A stretch of DNA of 64,000 nt from Glandiceps talaboti (lineage: Eukaryota; Hemichordata; Enteropneusta; Spengelidae): assembly GCF_964340395.1 (NCBI RefSeq), contig NC_135551.1, positions 5,782,963-5,846,962 on the forward strand. The letters run 5' to 3'. The notes below the pieces were generated by a model. It did not search any database, was not told where the DNA came from, and saw only the letters and a list, made by a program, of their open reading frames with translations. A program made the position numbers and the translations under genes. Each line of letters opens with the position of its first letter. Positions within the stretch are counted from its first letter, which is position 1. Shown piece by piece: positions 1 through 10,967 of this stretch.

Positions 1-2366
1 TTCTGACAAAGCGATGTCATTATCGTTAAAAAAAATTGTGAACGTGTTATAGCCGGAAAAAAACACGATTTAAAATTCACTTGTGATGCGTGTGAATGAT
101 ATATGCTTCACGCTATTGTTGTGTTACGCTGTCGTCTGCATGTATGAATACCACACGAACTCTATGGATGACGTGCTCTTCCAAATAACATTTTGTAACA
201 ATTTTCAAAGTAAGCGACCAATGACGCAGCATTGAACGGCACCTTTCTTTGTTTCGCGCTTGCGCATCTGGATATGGGATACTCCTTCTCATGAGGTTAT
301 ACGCAAGCACAAGTATAAAGAAGCCAGAGGGGAAACATTCGAAATTATTAAATAGTCATAGTCGATCAATTTCGCTGAGAGAACATAGGTTAGATATAAA
401 CGTTTTGTGTTTAATTGTTGTGTTCCATCTAAAGAATTACATAATTATATTATCCTTATTGAATATGTCTAATAATCATTACTAGTACTCATGGATGCTG
501 TTGAGGAAAAGGAGAACTCCACTATAGGAAATAGACTGAGCTATTTCATAAACCGTGATTTCACATCACATAAATTTTGGTCGATGGGCAAGAAACACTT
601 GTTCACTTCTACTTATCTTTTTGTTTCACCGTTTCCTAATGGGTCTTAGCATGAAAAATGTATATTTATCGCTATTTATCTGTTCTGAAGCAACTAAGCA
701 CTTACGAGTCATGAATATTCAATGTTCATCTAATCAATATTCATGTCTGCTAAGGGCCTATGAGACAACTATGTGCCATTGCTAAGAACAGTAGATGTGA
801 ACAAGAGTTTCAATTTCGTGTTGCTTGGTAATTAAGTAACAAAATGACTCGCCAACACCCAAACTTTATAGCCATCCCTTTGTGTCCTGGAGTGGTGTTC
901 CCCTTTAGGCAACCTGACTATTAAAATGGTGCGATGGCATATTGTACGTAAGATAAGCATTCGAAATTGCCGATGACGTCAGAATAGTAGAGAATACATT
1001 GTATATACATACACACACCTGTTAAAGGTATAAGAACATGCATATTGTACTCACTTCAACATAATTACGATACCTGATGAGTTTCATGTACTACCAAAAT
1101 AAAGAGAGTATAGTGTTACGATGTTTTAAACGCATAACACACGGGTTTTTTTGTTACGAATTACACAAACAAAATACAAACACTGACACAGTTGTAAAAT
1201 GATACAGTTTATTTCACTGTGAATAGAAATTGATATCAGTCAGATAACACTAGGAAGATTCAAACACGAAACTGGTTATTTGTGTTCACTGTGAATACCG
1301 AATCGTCTAGTAGATGTGTAACTAAAAGCTATAGTTACCATTTCCAGTACGGATTCCTCCAGTAAATCATGTTCATTGTATGAACTTGTCAGACATTCAA
1401 TGGGATTCGTGTATTTGACCGAAAACATTCACTAACAACGAATAATCTTTTTTTCATGTTATCAATCTTTATTTGTAGATGTGAAATGACTTATACTTTA
1501 CTGTTCTTACTAACATGGGCAAAGACCGACACGATTATCAAACAAGTTATCAAAATTATGTCAAACAGATACACGTACGAGCACATTTTGATAATAAAAT
1601 TGCCAACAAACCTAAAAAATAATTACCGTCGAAAAGAGGAGTCTTTAACAAGTATGCGGAAAAAACTTACATTTTTGTTGAGCTTCTCTAGATCAGCTCT
1701 TTTCGTGTGTCAATCGTTTGACGGAAGCCTACGAGGCTATGTAGAAAATCATGCGTGTGTGCGTGCGTAGGTACGTGCGTGCGTCCGTCGCAGTTGCTAG
1801 CTTTAACAAAAGTGGGCTCTCATGAGGAATATAGTGGATGTGGAAACTGACATCAATTAAAAGACAAAAAGAGATCTGCCGTTTTATCAGTATGAAATGT
1901 TTTGATATAAGGAACAAGATGTAAATGAGATCGAGCGCATCTTCAGAGTCACTGCAGGCATGCTGTTCTACCAATCTGTAATGGCTATACACCTACGGAA
2001 AAAATAATTAACACACAGACCAAAGCAATGGAGAACAATGGAAAACCTGAACTAGACACTCACATAGCAAACAAAATATATTATCTAATAAATCTACCTA
2101 CCACCACCTAAAATTGAGCGTAACCTGCCGGAACCACACAATTTCTTTTATTAGGCATTATTAAAATTCGTGTACACCAAAGCACAGAGTTAACCGATGC
2201 AGTGCATTTACACAAATTCACCGTGGTGATAGCAGTGTGGTGAAACAACCAACATGCTTTGTAGTGGTAGAGGTGAGATCACTGAGACTAGTTCCCCTTT
2301 GCATGTATGGCATTCGTATGTGTACTTCTTTAGGAGTAGAATGTAGAAAAACGAAAGAAAAGTACT
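1..2366. other. intergenic, no gene recognised
   Basis: I see no convincing exon on either strand. Open frames here are short, with no recognisable domain or splice pattern. A short G/T-rich simple stretch (GTGCGT-like) lies near 1760-1790. The sequence is AT-rich and otherwise unremarkable. Confidence 0.5.
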
Positions 2367-2439
2367 CGCCCAACGTGGGGCTCGAACCCACGACCCTGAG
2401 ATTAAGAGTCTCATGCTCTACCGACTGAGCTAGCCGGGC
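2367..2439 (-). tRNA. tRNA-Lys (anticodon CTT)
   Basis: On the minus strand the 73 bases fold as a standard cloverleaf. The acceptor stem GCCCGGC pairs with GTTGGGC, followed by discriminator G. Box A lies in the D arm (TAGCTCAGTCGG) and box B is GGTTCGAGCC. The anticodon loop reads ACTCTTAAT, giving CTT for lysine. As I remember it, the sequence matches the usual animal tRNA-Lys(CTT) form. No intron and no encoded CCA. A T-run (TTTT, then TTTTT) follows within about 20 bases on the same strand, as expected of an RNA polymerase III terminator. It looks functional. Confidence 0.97.
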
Positions 2440-2876
2440 ATTTCATTACAAGTTGCATTTCTTTCTCGTATCTCGCATTCTATATTAGAAGAATAAGGTA
2501 AACGACGTATGTTGACAATTGTTTCATAAAGTAACGAAAGACTCACTAAAAACGTGTCAATTACTTATGTAAAGACATTAAATAGATAATTTAATTAGTG
2601 GTCAATAGCATCCATTGGTGGTGTAGTGTTAAGTTTAAATATTGAGCAAAACGTGATTTTGAATCCATTGCTAGATTAAAACTGTACCAGTTATAATTGG
2701 AGTAGACTTTACCGATTAGACAACCACAATATTTTCACTTAACATGATTCCAATAGCAATAATTAGATAATTAATATTGCACACATTAATCAGTCGACGG
2801 TTTTACAAACAGCAGTTGTAATAAGTGGTTTGGCATATTGTTAGATTAATGTGTGGACTTCACCTGTCTCTGTGGA
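2440..2876. other. intergenic, nothing recognised
   Basis: AT-rich sequence between the tRNA gene and the microsatellite, without any coding or repeat signal I can support. Confidence 0.5.
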
Positions 2877-2896
2877 TGTCTGTCTGCCTGCCTGCC

Positions 2897-2974
<78 letters not shown>

Positions 2975-3115
2975 ATATCTATCTATATTTTATGTACCAA
3001 ATTTCAGTATAATTGAGCCAAAAAATGACGACACACACACACACAGACAGACAGACAGAGACAGACACACATCCCCATTTTAATATCTCTTGTACCCTTA
3101 CAGGAGGTAAAAATG
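2877..3115. repeat. (TCTG)n(TCTA)n microsatellite joined to a MITE end
   Basis: Bases 2877-2974 are about 14 TCTG-type tetramers followed by about 8 TCTA tetramers. From 2995 the sequence changes to a motif (AAATTTCAGTATAATTGAGC, then an ACAGACAG run, then an end in AGGAGGTAAAAATG). The same motif closes the 1.24-kb insertion in units B-D near 16850-16944. It is therefore probably a diverged end of the same mobile element family, which carries its own ACAG microsatellite seed. Confidence 0.7.
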
Positions 3116-3273
3116 AAATAAAACACCTGTAAGTGATTACCATCGGATTCTCTTACTAACACTTTCTCTGGTGTCTTTACAATTTCTGACATCTTAGCTT
3201 CAAACATAGACGAAATAATACCCTCGCCTCAACACCCAAATATGAACACTGAATGATATATTCTTAAATATAC

Positions 3274-3427
3274 ACACATACATACGTACGTATGTGCTTG
3301 CATACACACGCAAATATACATATTAAAGACATACCTACATACCTACCTACCTACTACATACGTACATACATACATACATACATACATACATACATACATA
3401 CATACATACATACATACATACATTACA

Positions 3428-3458
<31 letters not shown>

Positions 3459-3688
3459 CATACATACATACATACATACATAAGGACCTACCTTCGCTGG
3501 TACAACACATACATACGTACGTATGTGCTTGCATACACACGCAAATATACATATTAAAGACATACCTACATACCTACCTACCTACTACATACGTACATAC
3601 ATACATACATACATACATACATACATACATACATACATACATACATACATACATACATACATACATAAGGACCTACCTTCGCTGGTAC
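3274..3688. repeat. 231-bp tandem duplication containing (TACA)n
   Basis: A block beginning ACACATACATACGTACGTAT and ending CTACCTTCGCTGGTAC occurs twice, at 3274-3503 and 3505-3688. Each copy has a long TACA/CATA tract in the middle. The first copy is longer and carries two TTACAT interruptions. The unique borders are essentially identical, so the duplication is young and later tract-length change is confined to the tetramer run. Confidence 0.9.
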
Positions 3689-4289
3689 AAACACATTTAT
3701 TTTTTCAAATCCTCACTACAGCTTCTTTTACATTGCAAATACAACATTGACCCTACTCTGTGCCTTTAATTTTACTAACTTTGCATTTAGTGAAATTTCA
3801 AAGTGAAACTTAAAAATAACTTTAAAACATGACGGATTCTTTGCATTAGCAGTTCAATCAAGTGCAACTTTCCCGACTTGGTGAGCCAGCAAGTCGGGTG
3901 TCATAAAAATAGTTTGCATCTCTAAAGCTATTTGCAATGTCACTGATAATGGGTCGGTAAAACTGATAACAACTGATATGACATTAGGGGCTTCACACTT
4001 AGATATTGAGCTTAGCTTTGCCTGATGTGTTATGTAATAGTGCTTTATCACATTTGTAAATGTTGCCAACAAACATTATTCAGTGATAAGAAAAATGAGA
4101 AACCCCACTTCCTTAGCTAATGGCTTGATTCTGTAATGCTTTAAAAGTAACAACTCTCCTTACAAAGAATGTAAAATCGATTTCCATTGTGTGAAGTCTT
4201 CGCTGGAATTCACAATATAACACATGTCAGTTTATCTAGTTGAGTGGTTTATCATTTTAAGTAACCAATGAGGGAACACTATATTAGAG
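3689..4289. other. intergenic, nothing recognised
   Basis: No supported gene. The minus-strand open frame of 72 codons at 3854-4072 has no family features. Confidence 0.4.
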
Positions 4290-4762
4290 TCCTGGACTTG
4301 GGTTTAAGTAAGTGTAACCATAGACAAATTAGTGAATACTGTGAAGTCTGAGTGAGTCGTGTGCACTTTCAGATGAATTGATGAAAGTGAGAATTAAAAT
4401 ACTATCATTATACACAGTGTCAATCATTTATGTAGATTCTAAGGTGTACTTTCAGATTACGGCATTAAGTCACACTTTGACCACACACCTTATAAATGAT
4501 ATACAAAGAATTAACTCTACACTGTGTGTATATCTCATAACTCACTCAAACTGATGTCAATGTGAAGATAAAGATAATGTAAATTTCTATTTTTTAAACA
4601 CTAAATGTCATGTTTATCCCATCAAATCTGGGCTCACGGGTGTCCCATGCAATTTTTCTGCAAGATTGTCCATGTAGTTATCATTCCTTAGGGCCCATAG
4701 ATTATGCAAATATATGGACACCCATTTACAGCATTCCATGTCTGGTAAGCCCCTCTGGCCCA
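4290..4762 (-). pseudogene. decayed C2H2 finger remnants downstream of the 4763 exon
   Basis: On the minus strand, stretches near 4340-4385 and 4410-4500 still resemble the DNA encoding finger cores and linkers (for example the complement of TGTACTTTCAGATTAC and TCACACTTTGACCACAC), but the frame is not maintained. They extend the 4763-5404 finger run in the 3' direction after its stop. This suggests that the ancestral protein had more fingers, which have since decayed. Confidence 0.5.
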
Positions 4763-5404
4763 CTAGGTATTACATATGGCTGTGTTTTTATTTGTATAGA
4801 TTCTCATGTGTACTTTCATAGCTCTACTATGAGCGAAACTTTTACCACTCTCCTTACATACAAAGGGTCTTTCATTTGTATGGATTCTCATGTATACTTT
4901 CAGATGACTACTTCGAGTACAACATTTACCACACTCCTTACATACAAATGTTTTTTTATTTGTGTGGATTCTCAAGTCTACTTTCAAAGCACTAGTTTGA
5001 GTGAAACTTTGACCACACTCCTTACATACAAAGGGTCTTTCATTTGTATGGATTCTCATGTGTACTTTCAGATGATTACTTCGAGTAAAACTTTTACCAC
5101 ACTCCTTACATACAAATGGTCTTTCATTTTTATGGTATCCATTGTCATTATTTATAGCAGTATACTCTACACAATGATCCTCAGAGCCTGACAGAGCCTC
5201 TTCATTGCTCTCGTTATCACTATTTTCACATGTACTTTGTGGAGAATTCTGGTTCTCATTGGTCACTAACACATCACAGACACTTCTTGCACTATACCCT
5301 ATACAATGCTCCTCAAAATCTTCTTCAACCATGACGCCATCCGATGTAACAAGTCCACAAAGTTGACAAAGACAATCTATTACCATGAATGTATCTATTG
5401 ACAC
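4763..5404 (-). CDS. degenerate four-finger C2H2 zinc-finger exon
   Basis: The frame encodes about 213 residues: an acidic N-terminal part containing CQLCG and EEHC, then four fingers of 28 residues with HTNERPF-type linkers. Only finger 1 (CKECGKSFTRSNHLKVHMRI) has all four zinc ligands. Finger 2 has Asp instead of the first His, finger 3 has Tyr there, and finger 4 has Ser for the second Cys and Tyr for the last His. The 5' edge looks like a splice acceptor (T-rich stretch, then CAATAG at about 5402), so this is probably a last exon whose first coding exon I could not place. Upstream, a donor-like GTAAGC near 6780 and a TATA-like stretch near 6960 on the same strand are possible but unproven. 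It is a diverged relative of the array genes to the right, and probably non-functional or relaxed. Confidence 0.6.
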   Translation of the reverse strand: MSIDTFMVIDCLCQLCGLVTSDGVMVEEDFEEHCIGYSARSVCDVLVTNENQNSPQSTCENSDNESNEEALSGSEDHCVEYTAINNDNGYHKNERPFVCKECGKSFTRSNHLKVHMRIHTNERPFVCKECGQSFTQTSALKVDLRIHTNKKTFVCKECGKCCTRSSHLKVYMRIHTNERPFVCKESGKSFAHSRAMKVHMRIYTNKNTAICNT

Positions 5405-6979
5405 AAAAAATAAAGATGTTAGTGAAGTGACTGGTCATAAATATAAATCAACATTTTATGAATATTATAATTATGAATTATGAAAAGGTAGTGATTATCT
5501 GAAGACTATATGATACTAATCAATCTCATCCATAAATATGATTTAAATGAATGCAAAAATATGTAACAAAAAAAACAACAACCAAGATTCAGAACAGCTC
5601 ATAACAGATGTAAATAATACCCAGGCAGACACACACATGACATTGCATGGATAGCAGAAACTAAAATGGCATTGCATTGCGCTGTCTAAGTCTTACGCAG
5701 AGAGATTGACTAAACATCACCATAGCGCACTGCATTTCTGCTAATTGTCAGGAAGATTCCTTTCAAGTACTGAAAACTAAAGAATTCTGCATGATTAGTA
5801 ATCAGTTTAGTAATAATACATATGGTCTCTGAATCAATTTTATTTTCATCTGAAGTAAAGATCCCTGAATAAAGGTGTACGATTGTTGGCAAATAATTGA
5901 AAAAATAGCACCAATGGTATTGTACTATAACTGTACATTTCCTGATTACCCCTGTTATCTTTCCAGTGTATATACTGTACCATTACATTATTTGGTTGTT
6001 GAGGTGTGCACACCCATATTTTACTGTTGTTTAGGGAGTTGTCTTGTTGCGAGGCATATTAGCATACATTTATTAAATGTGTATTAATCAATTGCTAACC
6101 CACCTATTACTATCTTTGCAAAACATATTTGCATGTAACATCTCTAATCATGAGGCAATCCATTTAATTTGAAAATGTCTATCTCTACATCCTATCCCCA
6201 TAGGCAAGTTTTGACATTAAGTTGTTTATATACAGAGAAAAACTAAACCCCCCCCCCCACACACACACACAATTTCACCATCCCCCTTAGCAATGCTTAA
6301 GCACTTCAGTTATGCTAAAACGGACAGTTTCACTGTCTCATTCAAATACAATACTACTGGCTTACAAATTTCTGCAAAGTAATGGGTGGTGTTATTTCTA
6401 AAAAAACACACCTTTATCAGAATGTATTATTCTCAAGTCGGTAAAGTAACACTTGATATGCTTCATTCCACTTCCGTTCATATATGCTGAAGAATACCAA
6501 CTCTTTATTGTCCATTTCTGAATCCGAAAGAAAATGTAATAGTGGCTGATTTAATTAGCAAAAAGTCAATTGGATATTCTGGCCACCGGGGGCGCTGTTT
6601 GATGCAAGCATGGAGGACGATATTTTCATGTCCGTGTCTGTGTATGGTAACATTTATATAGATGGTCCTGCTTGCATACGGACTCAAACCACTAACGAAT
6701 CTTTTTAGTGGTCTGAGATGCGGAGTAAGTCGTCCCTTCCTTGTCCGTCCTGCGAAGAGCCAGTCGTGAAACCTGGGCTTACCAGAAATGCTAGTATTAG
6801 TAACTAAAGAATTAACCACCCAGTGGTCAAATGTTATAAATCGACTCCATTTTGTAGCTGCAATAATTGTAGCGTTTGATGTGATTTTGAGGATTATTTT
6901 CTTCTGTTTTTGTGCCTTTTTCCGTTCCGATGTTTAACCCGAATGACAATTGCAGCTATAAATATACTATTTACCTCGC
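5405..6979. other. flank between the degenerate zinc-finger exon and the array
   Basis: No clear coding exon. It holds a short C-run followed by an AC-run near 6248-6270, and a CTCF-like motif at 6580-6597. On the minus strand there is a possible 5'-exon region around 6780-6970, with a TATATTTATA-like element and a GTAAGC donor-like site that could belong to the 4763-5404 gene. The left edge of the tandem array follows directly at 6980. Confidence 0.4.
6580..6597 (+). promoter_or_regulatory. CTCF-like motif near the array's left edge
   Basis: TGGCCACCGGGGGCGCTG matches the well-known bilaterian CTCF consensus except that one base (the A after CCACC) is missing. It is the most GC-rich short stretch in this flank. 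Candidate only; single-base spacing matters for CTCF. Confidence 0.25.
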
Positions 6980-7426
6980 CGCGGCTACCGTACACCATCT
7001 GCAAGCATGACTATAGGTAACAGAATGGAAGTAATACTTCCATGGTCACAGATACTTGAGATTGTGCAGTTAGAATGGACCCATGAACAGAGCCTTTTGG
7101 GACATCGTGCTGACACATTTACGCTTAGAATGTATATAGTAAACTGTTTACATAAATGAATGTATATGTTGGTGAGCAGAGCGTCATATATAACATTGCA
7201 CCTTGCAGCATGCTCGTCTTTATCGCGTTGGTCACGACTGTTCACTTTCGTCAATTTTGTACGTATATTTGACTCTCAATTACTCTATGTGATGGTGAAA
7301 TACCTACTCATAGTTGATCTTACCTTATAGAGTGTGACTGGAGAGATCCTTACTTGTCTTTGCACACACACAATTGTAGGCAACCACTGACAGTAAGTTG
7401 ACGCTTGCAGACACAAACAGCCAGAC

Positions 7427-7635
7427 CACAGGAGGATGTATTATATCGCTTAGATTGCCGTTTCCTTTGGAAAATATCATACGAATCTTGCTGCTACAAA
7501 TGTATCAATCTCTATACTACATAGAAATATTTAGAAGGGTGGACATCTTTTTTCGTTAATCTTTCAAATTTGAACAAAACGCACAAAAAACATACCTGCA
7601 TAAAGAAAAGGTGCCAAATTAAATTTACTATGCAA
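7427..7635. mobile_element. old diverged end of the hAT-like element (unit A)
   Basis: From CACAGGAGGATGTATTATAT onward, about 200 bases align with the left end of the hAT-like element at 22533: the same order of GCTTAGATT, ATCATACGAATCTTGCTGCT, CAAATGTATC, GACATCTT, CCTTTCAAATTTGAA-like and ACATACCTGCAT blocks, with many substitutions. It is present at the same place in all four units and so predates the array. Confidence 0.75.
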
Positions 7636-8147
7636 TGCGATACTTACATGTTGTATTAGAATAAGACTGCACAAATTTAAATCGTTTGAGATAGAAAAAC
7701 CAAGGCGGGAGGGCGATTTACAAAACAAACTAATTATATATTCCAAAATATGTAAATTAAGACAAAAATGAAAATTTGAGTGATTAACAATGTCTTACTT
7801 GCGTTCCTACATTCATTAAATACAATTAAAACTAACAAAATGACATAATCACACTAATTTAAGACTGAATCTCTCTATTTGGTATATTGGGCAAACAAGT
7901 AGGGTTACAGAATTAAAATCAACCAGTGTTCAATTATATGATACTGAACTATTAAACATATAGTCCCCTTATTAGGTGAAACCTACCAACTTACTCACAG
8001 TCACAGTCAGTCACTCACTAAATGTTGACTGCACACACTGCACTACATGTAAAGTTCCTGAATGAAGATGAAGACTAATTATAACCAGGATGTGGAAAAT
8101 GAAATGATACACAAACAACAATTTTATGCATAATGCAAAAGAATAGT

Positions 8148-8153
8148 TTTATT
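8148..8153 (-). promoter_or_regulatory. poly(A) signal of zinc-finger gene A
   Basis: AATAAA on the minus strand about 215 bases past the stop of the unit A gene. It is conserved at the same place in units B, C and D. Confidence 0.6.
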
Positions 8154-8366
8154 AGCCTATCAGGCCAGCCTTGTTGGTGTGAAAACAACAGCAGGCATCA
8201 AAATTAATTATTTTAACTCACCTGCCCATTGGGCAAGGAACTATGAAAAAATTACATGCCCAACCAAAATTTCTACCTGCCCAATTTTTTTCCAAACTTA
8301 ATGCACCTCTTTAGCGTGCTCCTTTGAGTACACCCTTTACCACACTCTTTGATTACAAATGGTCTT

Positions 8367-10106
8367 TCATTTATTTGTATTGATTATCGAATGTCCTTTC
8401 AGATTTCCACTTTGAGTAAACTCTTTACCACGCTCTTTACATACAAATGGTCTTTCATTTATATGGATCATCAAATGGTCTTTCAGATGTCCACTTTGAG
8501 TAAACTCTTTACCACACTCTTTACATACAAATGGTCTTTCATTTGTATGTATCCTCATGTGTCTTTTCAGATTACTACTATGATTAAACCCTTTACCACA
8601 CTCTTTACATACAAATGGTCTTTCATTTCTATGGATCATCATGTGTACCTTCAGATTACTACTCTTAATAAACCCTTTACCACACTCTTTACATACAAAT
8701 GGTCTTTCATTTGTATGTATCCTCATGTGTACCTTCAGCCTGCTACTATTAATAAACCCTTTACCACACTCTTTGCATACAAATGGTCTTTCATTTGTAT
8801 GTATCATCATGTGTACCTTCAGATTACTACTCTCAGTAAACCCTTTACCACACTCTTTACATACAAATGGTCTTTCATTTGTATGTATCATCATGTGTAC
8901 CTTCAGCCTGCTACTTTTAATAAACCCTTTACCACACTCTTTACATACAAATGGTCTTTCATTTGTATGTATCATCATGTGTACCTTCAGCCTGCTACTT
9001 TTAGTAAACCCTTTACCACACTCTTTGCATACAAATGGTCTTTCATTTCTATGGATCATTATGTGTACCTTCAGATTAGTACTGTTAGTAAACCATTTAC
9101 CACACTCTTTGCATACAAATGGTCTTTCATTTGTATGTATCATCATGTGAATCTTCAGATTACTACTCTTAGTAAACCCTTTACCACACACTTTACATAC
9201 AAATGGTCTTTCATTTGAAATTCTAGCTTTGATGACTCTTTTTTCATAGTTGTATTTCTTGGCATCATATCCATGATCATCTTCTGTATTCACTGTACAA
9301 GTATAATCCACTTGCTGTATCCCTATAGGAAAGAGATTTCTACAGCTATCGGTAGAATTTTCATGAACTGGTGTAGATATGCAATAGTCTGGGTCTTCCT
9401 CTGTGGTTACTTGTTTAGTTTCCTTGTTATAGTCTGGGTCTTCCACTGTGGTTAGTTGTTTGGTTGCCTTGTTATAGTCTGGGTCTTCCACTGTGGTTAG
9501 TTGTTTGGTTGCCTTGTTATAGTCTGGGTCTTCCACTGTGGTTAGTTGTTTAGTTTCCTTGTTATAGTCTGGGTCTTCCACTGTGGTTAGTTGTTTAGTT
9601 TCCTTGTTATGGTCTGGGTCTTCCACTGTGGTTAGATGTTTGGTTGCCTTGCTATTCACAGTTTGTACAGGGTATTGAAAGTCTTCACTTGTTACTTTCC
9701 AATAATTTTGTTCTGTGCCAATGTCATGGTCACCTGGTATTACACTATCTTCTATCTTTATTTGCATATCCTCCTTCACTGTGTCAGTGGAAAACATATT
9801 TTCTGTGACAACATTTGGCTTGGTCTCTATTTTAACTTGGAAAGGTTTATCAGAATGATGAAATACATTTGTTGAATCATGATTGATGTTCCTGTTTAAT
9901 TCTTCATCATAATAACCCTGGTTGTTGTCATCTTCCTGCTTCACCACAACTTCCTCTCTGTCTTGTCTCTGTTCTTCATCTTTCACCAGGATATGTTTAT
10001 CAGAACAAGAAAGTGATTCAGCCATATTACCCACAATGCCATTTTCTTGACTGCAGTACAGGCTGCTATTCATAGAATGTTCTTGTTTGACTATAATCTT
10101 CTCCAT
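8367..10106 (-). CDS. 10-finger C2H2 zinc-finger protein, unit A
   Basis: 579 residues, probably a nuclear DNA-binding protein. Residues 1-130 are acidic and hold five SUMO-acceptor-like motifs: VKQE (K7), VKDE (K42), VKQE (K56), VKIE (K92) and IKIE (K117). Next come six copies of a 15-residue repeat (TKQLTTVEDPDYNKE type), then from about residue 299 ten 28-residue C2H2 fingers with TNERPF linkers. Fingers 1-9 keep all ligands; finger 10 has Arg for the second Cys and Asn for the last His. Helix residues at -1, 2, 3 and 6 vary between fingers (KSNI, NTNV, KSRV, ESNV, NSRV, HSNR, QGHD). I see no KRAB, SCAN, BTB or ZAD domain. The start is fixed by an in-frame TAG six codons upstream, which also forms an AG acceptor-like site, so a non-coding 5' exon is likely. 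After the stop, a frameshifted eleventh finger is still readable to about 8290. Confidence 0.9.
   Translation of the reverse strand: MEKIIVKQEHSMNSSLYCSQENGIVGNMAESLSCSDKHILVKDEEQRQDREEVVVKQEDDNNQGYYDEELNRNINHDSTNVFHHSDKPFQVKIETKPNVVTENMFSTDTVKEDMQIKIEDSVIPGDHDIGTEQNYWKVTSEDFQYPVQTVNSKATKHLTTVEDPDHNKETKQLTTVEDPDYNKETKQLTTVEDPDYNKATKQLTTVEDPDYNKATKQLTTVEDPDYNKETKQVTTEEDPDYCISTPVHENSTDSCRNLFPIGIQQVDYTCTVNTEDDHGYDAKKYNYEKRVIKARISNERPFVCKVCGKGFTKSSNLKIHMMIHTNERPFVCKECGKWFTNSTNLKVHIMIHRNERPFVCKECGKGFTKSSRLKVHMMIHTNERPFVCKECGKGFIKSSRLKVHMMIHTNERPFVCKECGKGFTESSNLKVHMMIHTNERPFVCKECGKGFINSSRLKVHMRIHTNERPFVCKECGKGFIKSSNLKVHMMIHRNERPFVCKECGKGFNHSSNLKRHMRIHTNERPFVCKECGKEFTQSGHLKDHLMIHINERPFVCKERGKEFTQSGNLKGHSIINTNK
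9384..9654 (-). repeat. 45-bp coding minisatellite, six copies
   Basis: Six tandem 45-base copies inside the unit A gene, each encoding a 15-residue acidic repeat containing TTVEDPD. Units B, C and D have only three copies (around 19454-19588, 33336-33470 and 47231-47365). The length multiple keeps frame. Confidence 0.9.
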
Positions 10107-10858
10107 ATCTTGTGGACACTTCTATAATCTACCGATATGAGTTAGATATCTGCATAACTATGAGTCAGGAATCTGTTGAATAAACAGAACTGTATGATTA
10201 CCCATAACTTTCCTGCCATTAATGGGGCACAAGCTGAGTTGATACATATTTGGACATTGTTTTTATTGTATACATAATAGGTACTCAAAGTAGTTGTGCT
10301 AACTGTAGTATACTTAAAGAAGCCATATGGATGACAGAGTGATATTTATTTTGGATTTCTTATACGCAAAATAACTATATTATGTTTTTGAAACTACTTG
10401 AAAACATTATGTTAAGCAACATATACCAAGTCCATGTGAGTAACTCAATGAATTGCCAAAAATCCAAAAATGTGCAAAAAGGTTTGTTATTGTTTGTACA
10501 CTTTCAAGCTTTTTTTTGCAATTTACTAACTTATAAACATGGTCTTGGTATACATTGTTTCACATTGACTTTTCAAATTGGAAAACACAGTCGAGTTATT
10601 TTATGATTAAAAGATCCAAAATAAATGCCAACTTGTCAACCATACGGCCACTATACTTGCAATTAACTAAACTCAAAACTGGTATTAGGATATTATAAGC
10701 CATATATGCTGAAGATATTTAAAGTCTTTCCATTCATAATAGTATGGATTACAATATACCTAGTGATAATGCTGTGCCATGATTTGCTAGAATCAGGCAT
10801 GTGATAGGAAAATAGAATGACTATTTCCCTAGGGGAATAGTTCCATCAACTATTACAT
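10107..10858. other. upstream flank of zinc-finger gene A
   Basis: Sequence conserved in all units (20044-20760 in B, 33926-34640 in C, and D with an insertion). I can place no exon with confidence. The predicted acceptor just before the ATG implies that a 5' exon lies somewhere upstream, at higher coordinates. Confidence 0.4.
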
Positions 10859-10870
10859 GGTCACGTGACC
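10859..10870. promoter_or_regulatory. palindromic E-box GGTCACGTGACC
   Basis: A perfect 12-bp palindrome with the CACGTG E-box core, about 750 bases upstream of the unit A ATG. In B and C the core has become CATGTG through a CpG-type change; D lacks the segment. It is followed on the plus strand by a small ORF, ATG at 10895, MAASDDVVCQPQEKRTRFS. Possible bHLH-ZIP site; function unknown. Confidence 0.35.
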
Positions 10871-10967
10871 ACCGCGAGTTCACAGCAGGTCAAAATGGCA
10901 GCTTCTGACGATGTCGTCTGCCAACCTCAAGAGAAGCGGACAAGATTTTCATGAGGTATATTATAAA

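Noticed and set aside
7015-7254. Conserved minus-strand frame (89-99 codons) at the left edge of every unit, starting MTKVNSRDQRDKDEHAARC
   Set aside because: Conservation follows from the unit duplication. It has no domain and no splice support. It was considered as a first exon of a zinc-finger gene, but it lies downstream of the gene in its own unit.
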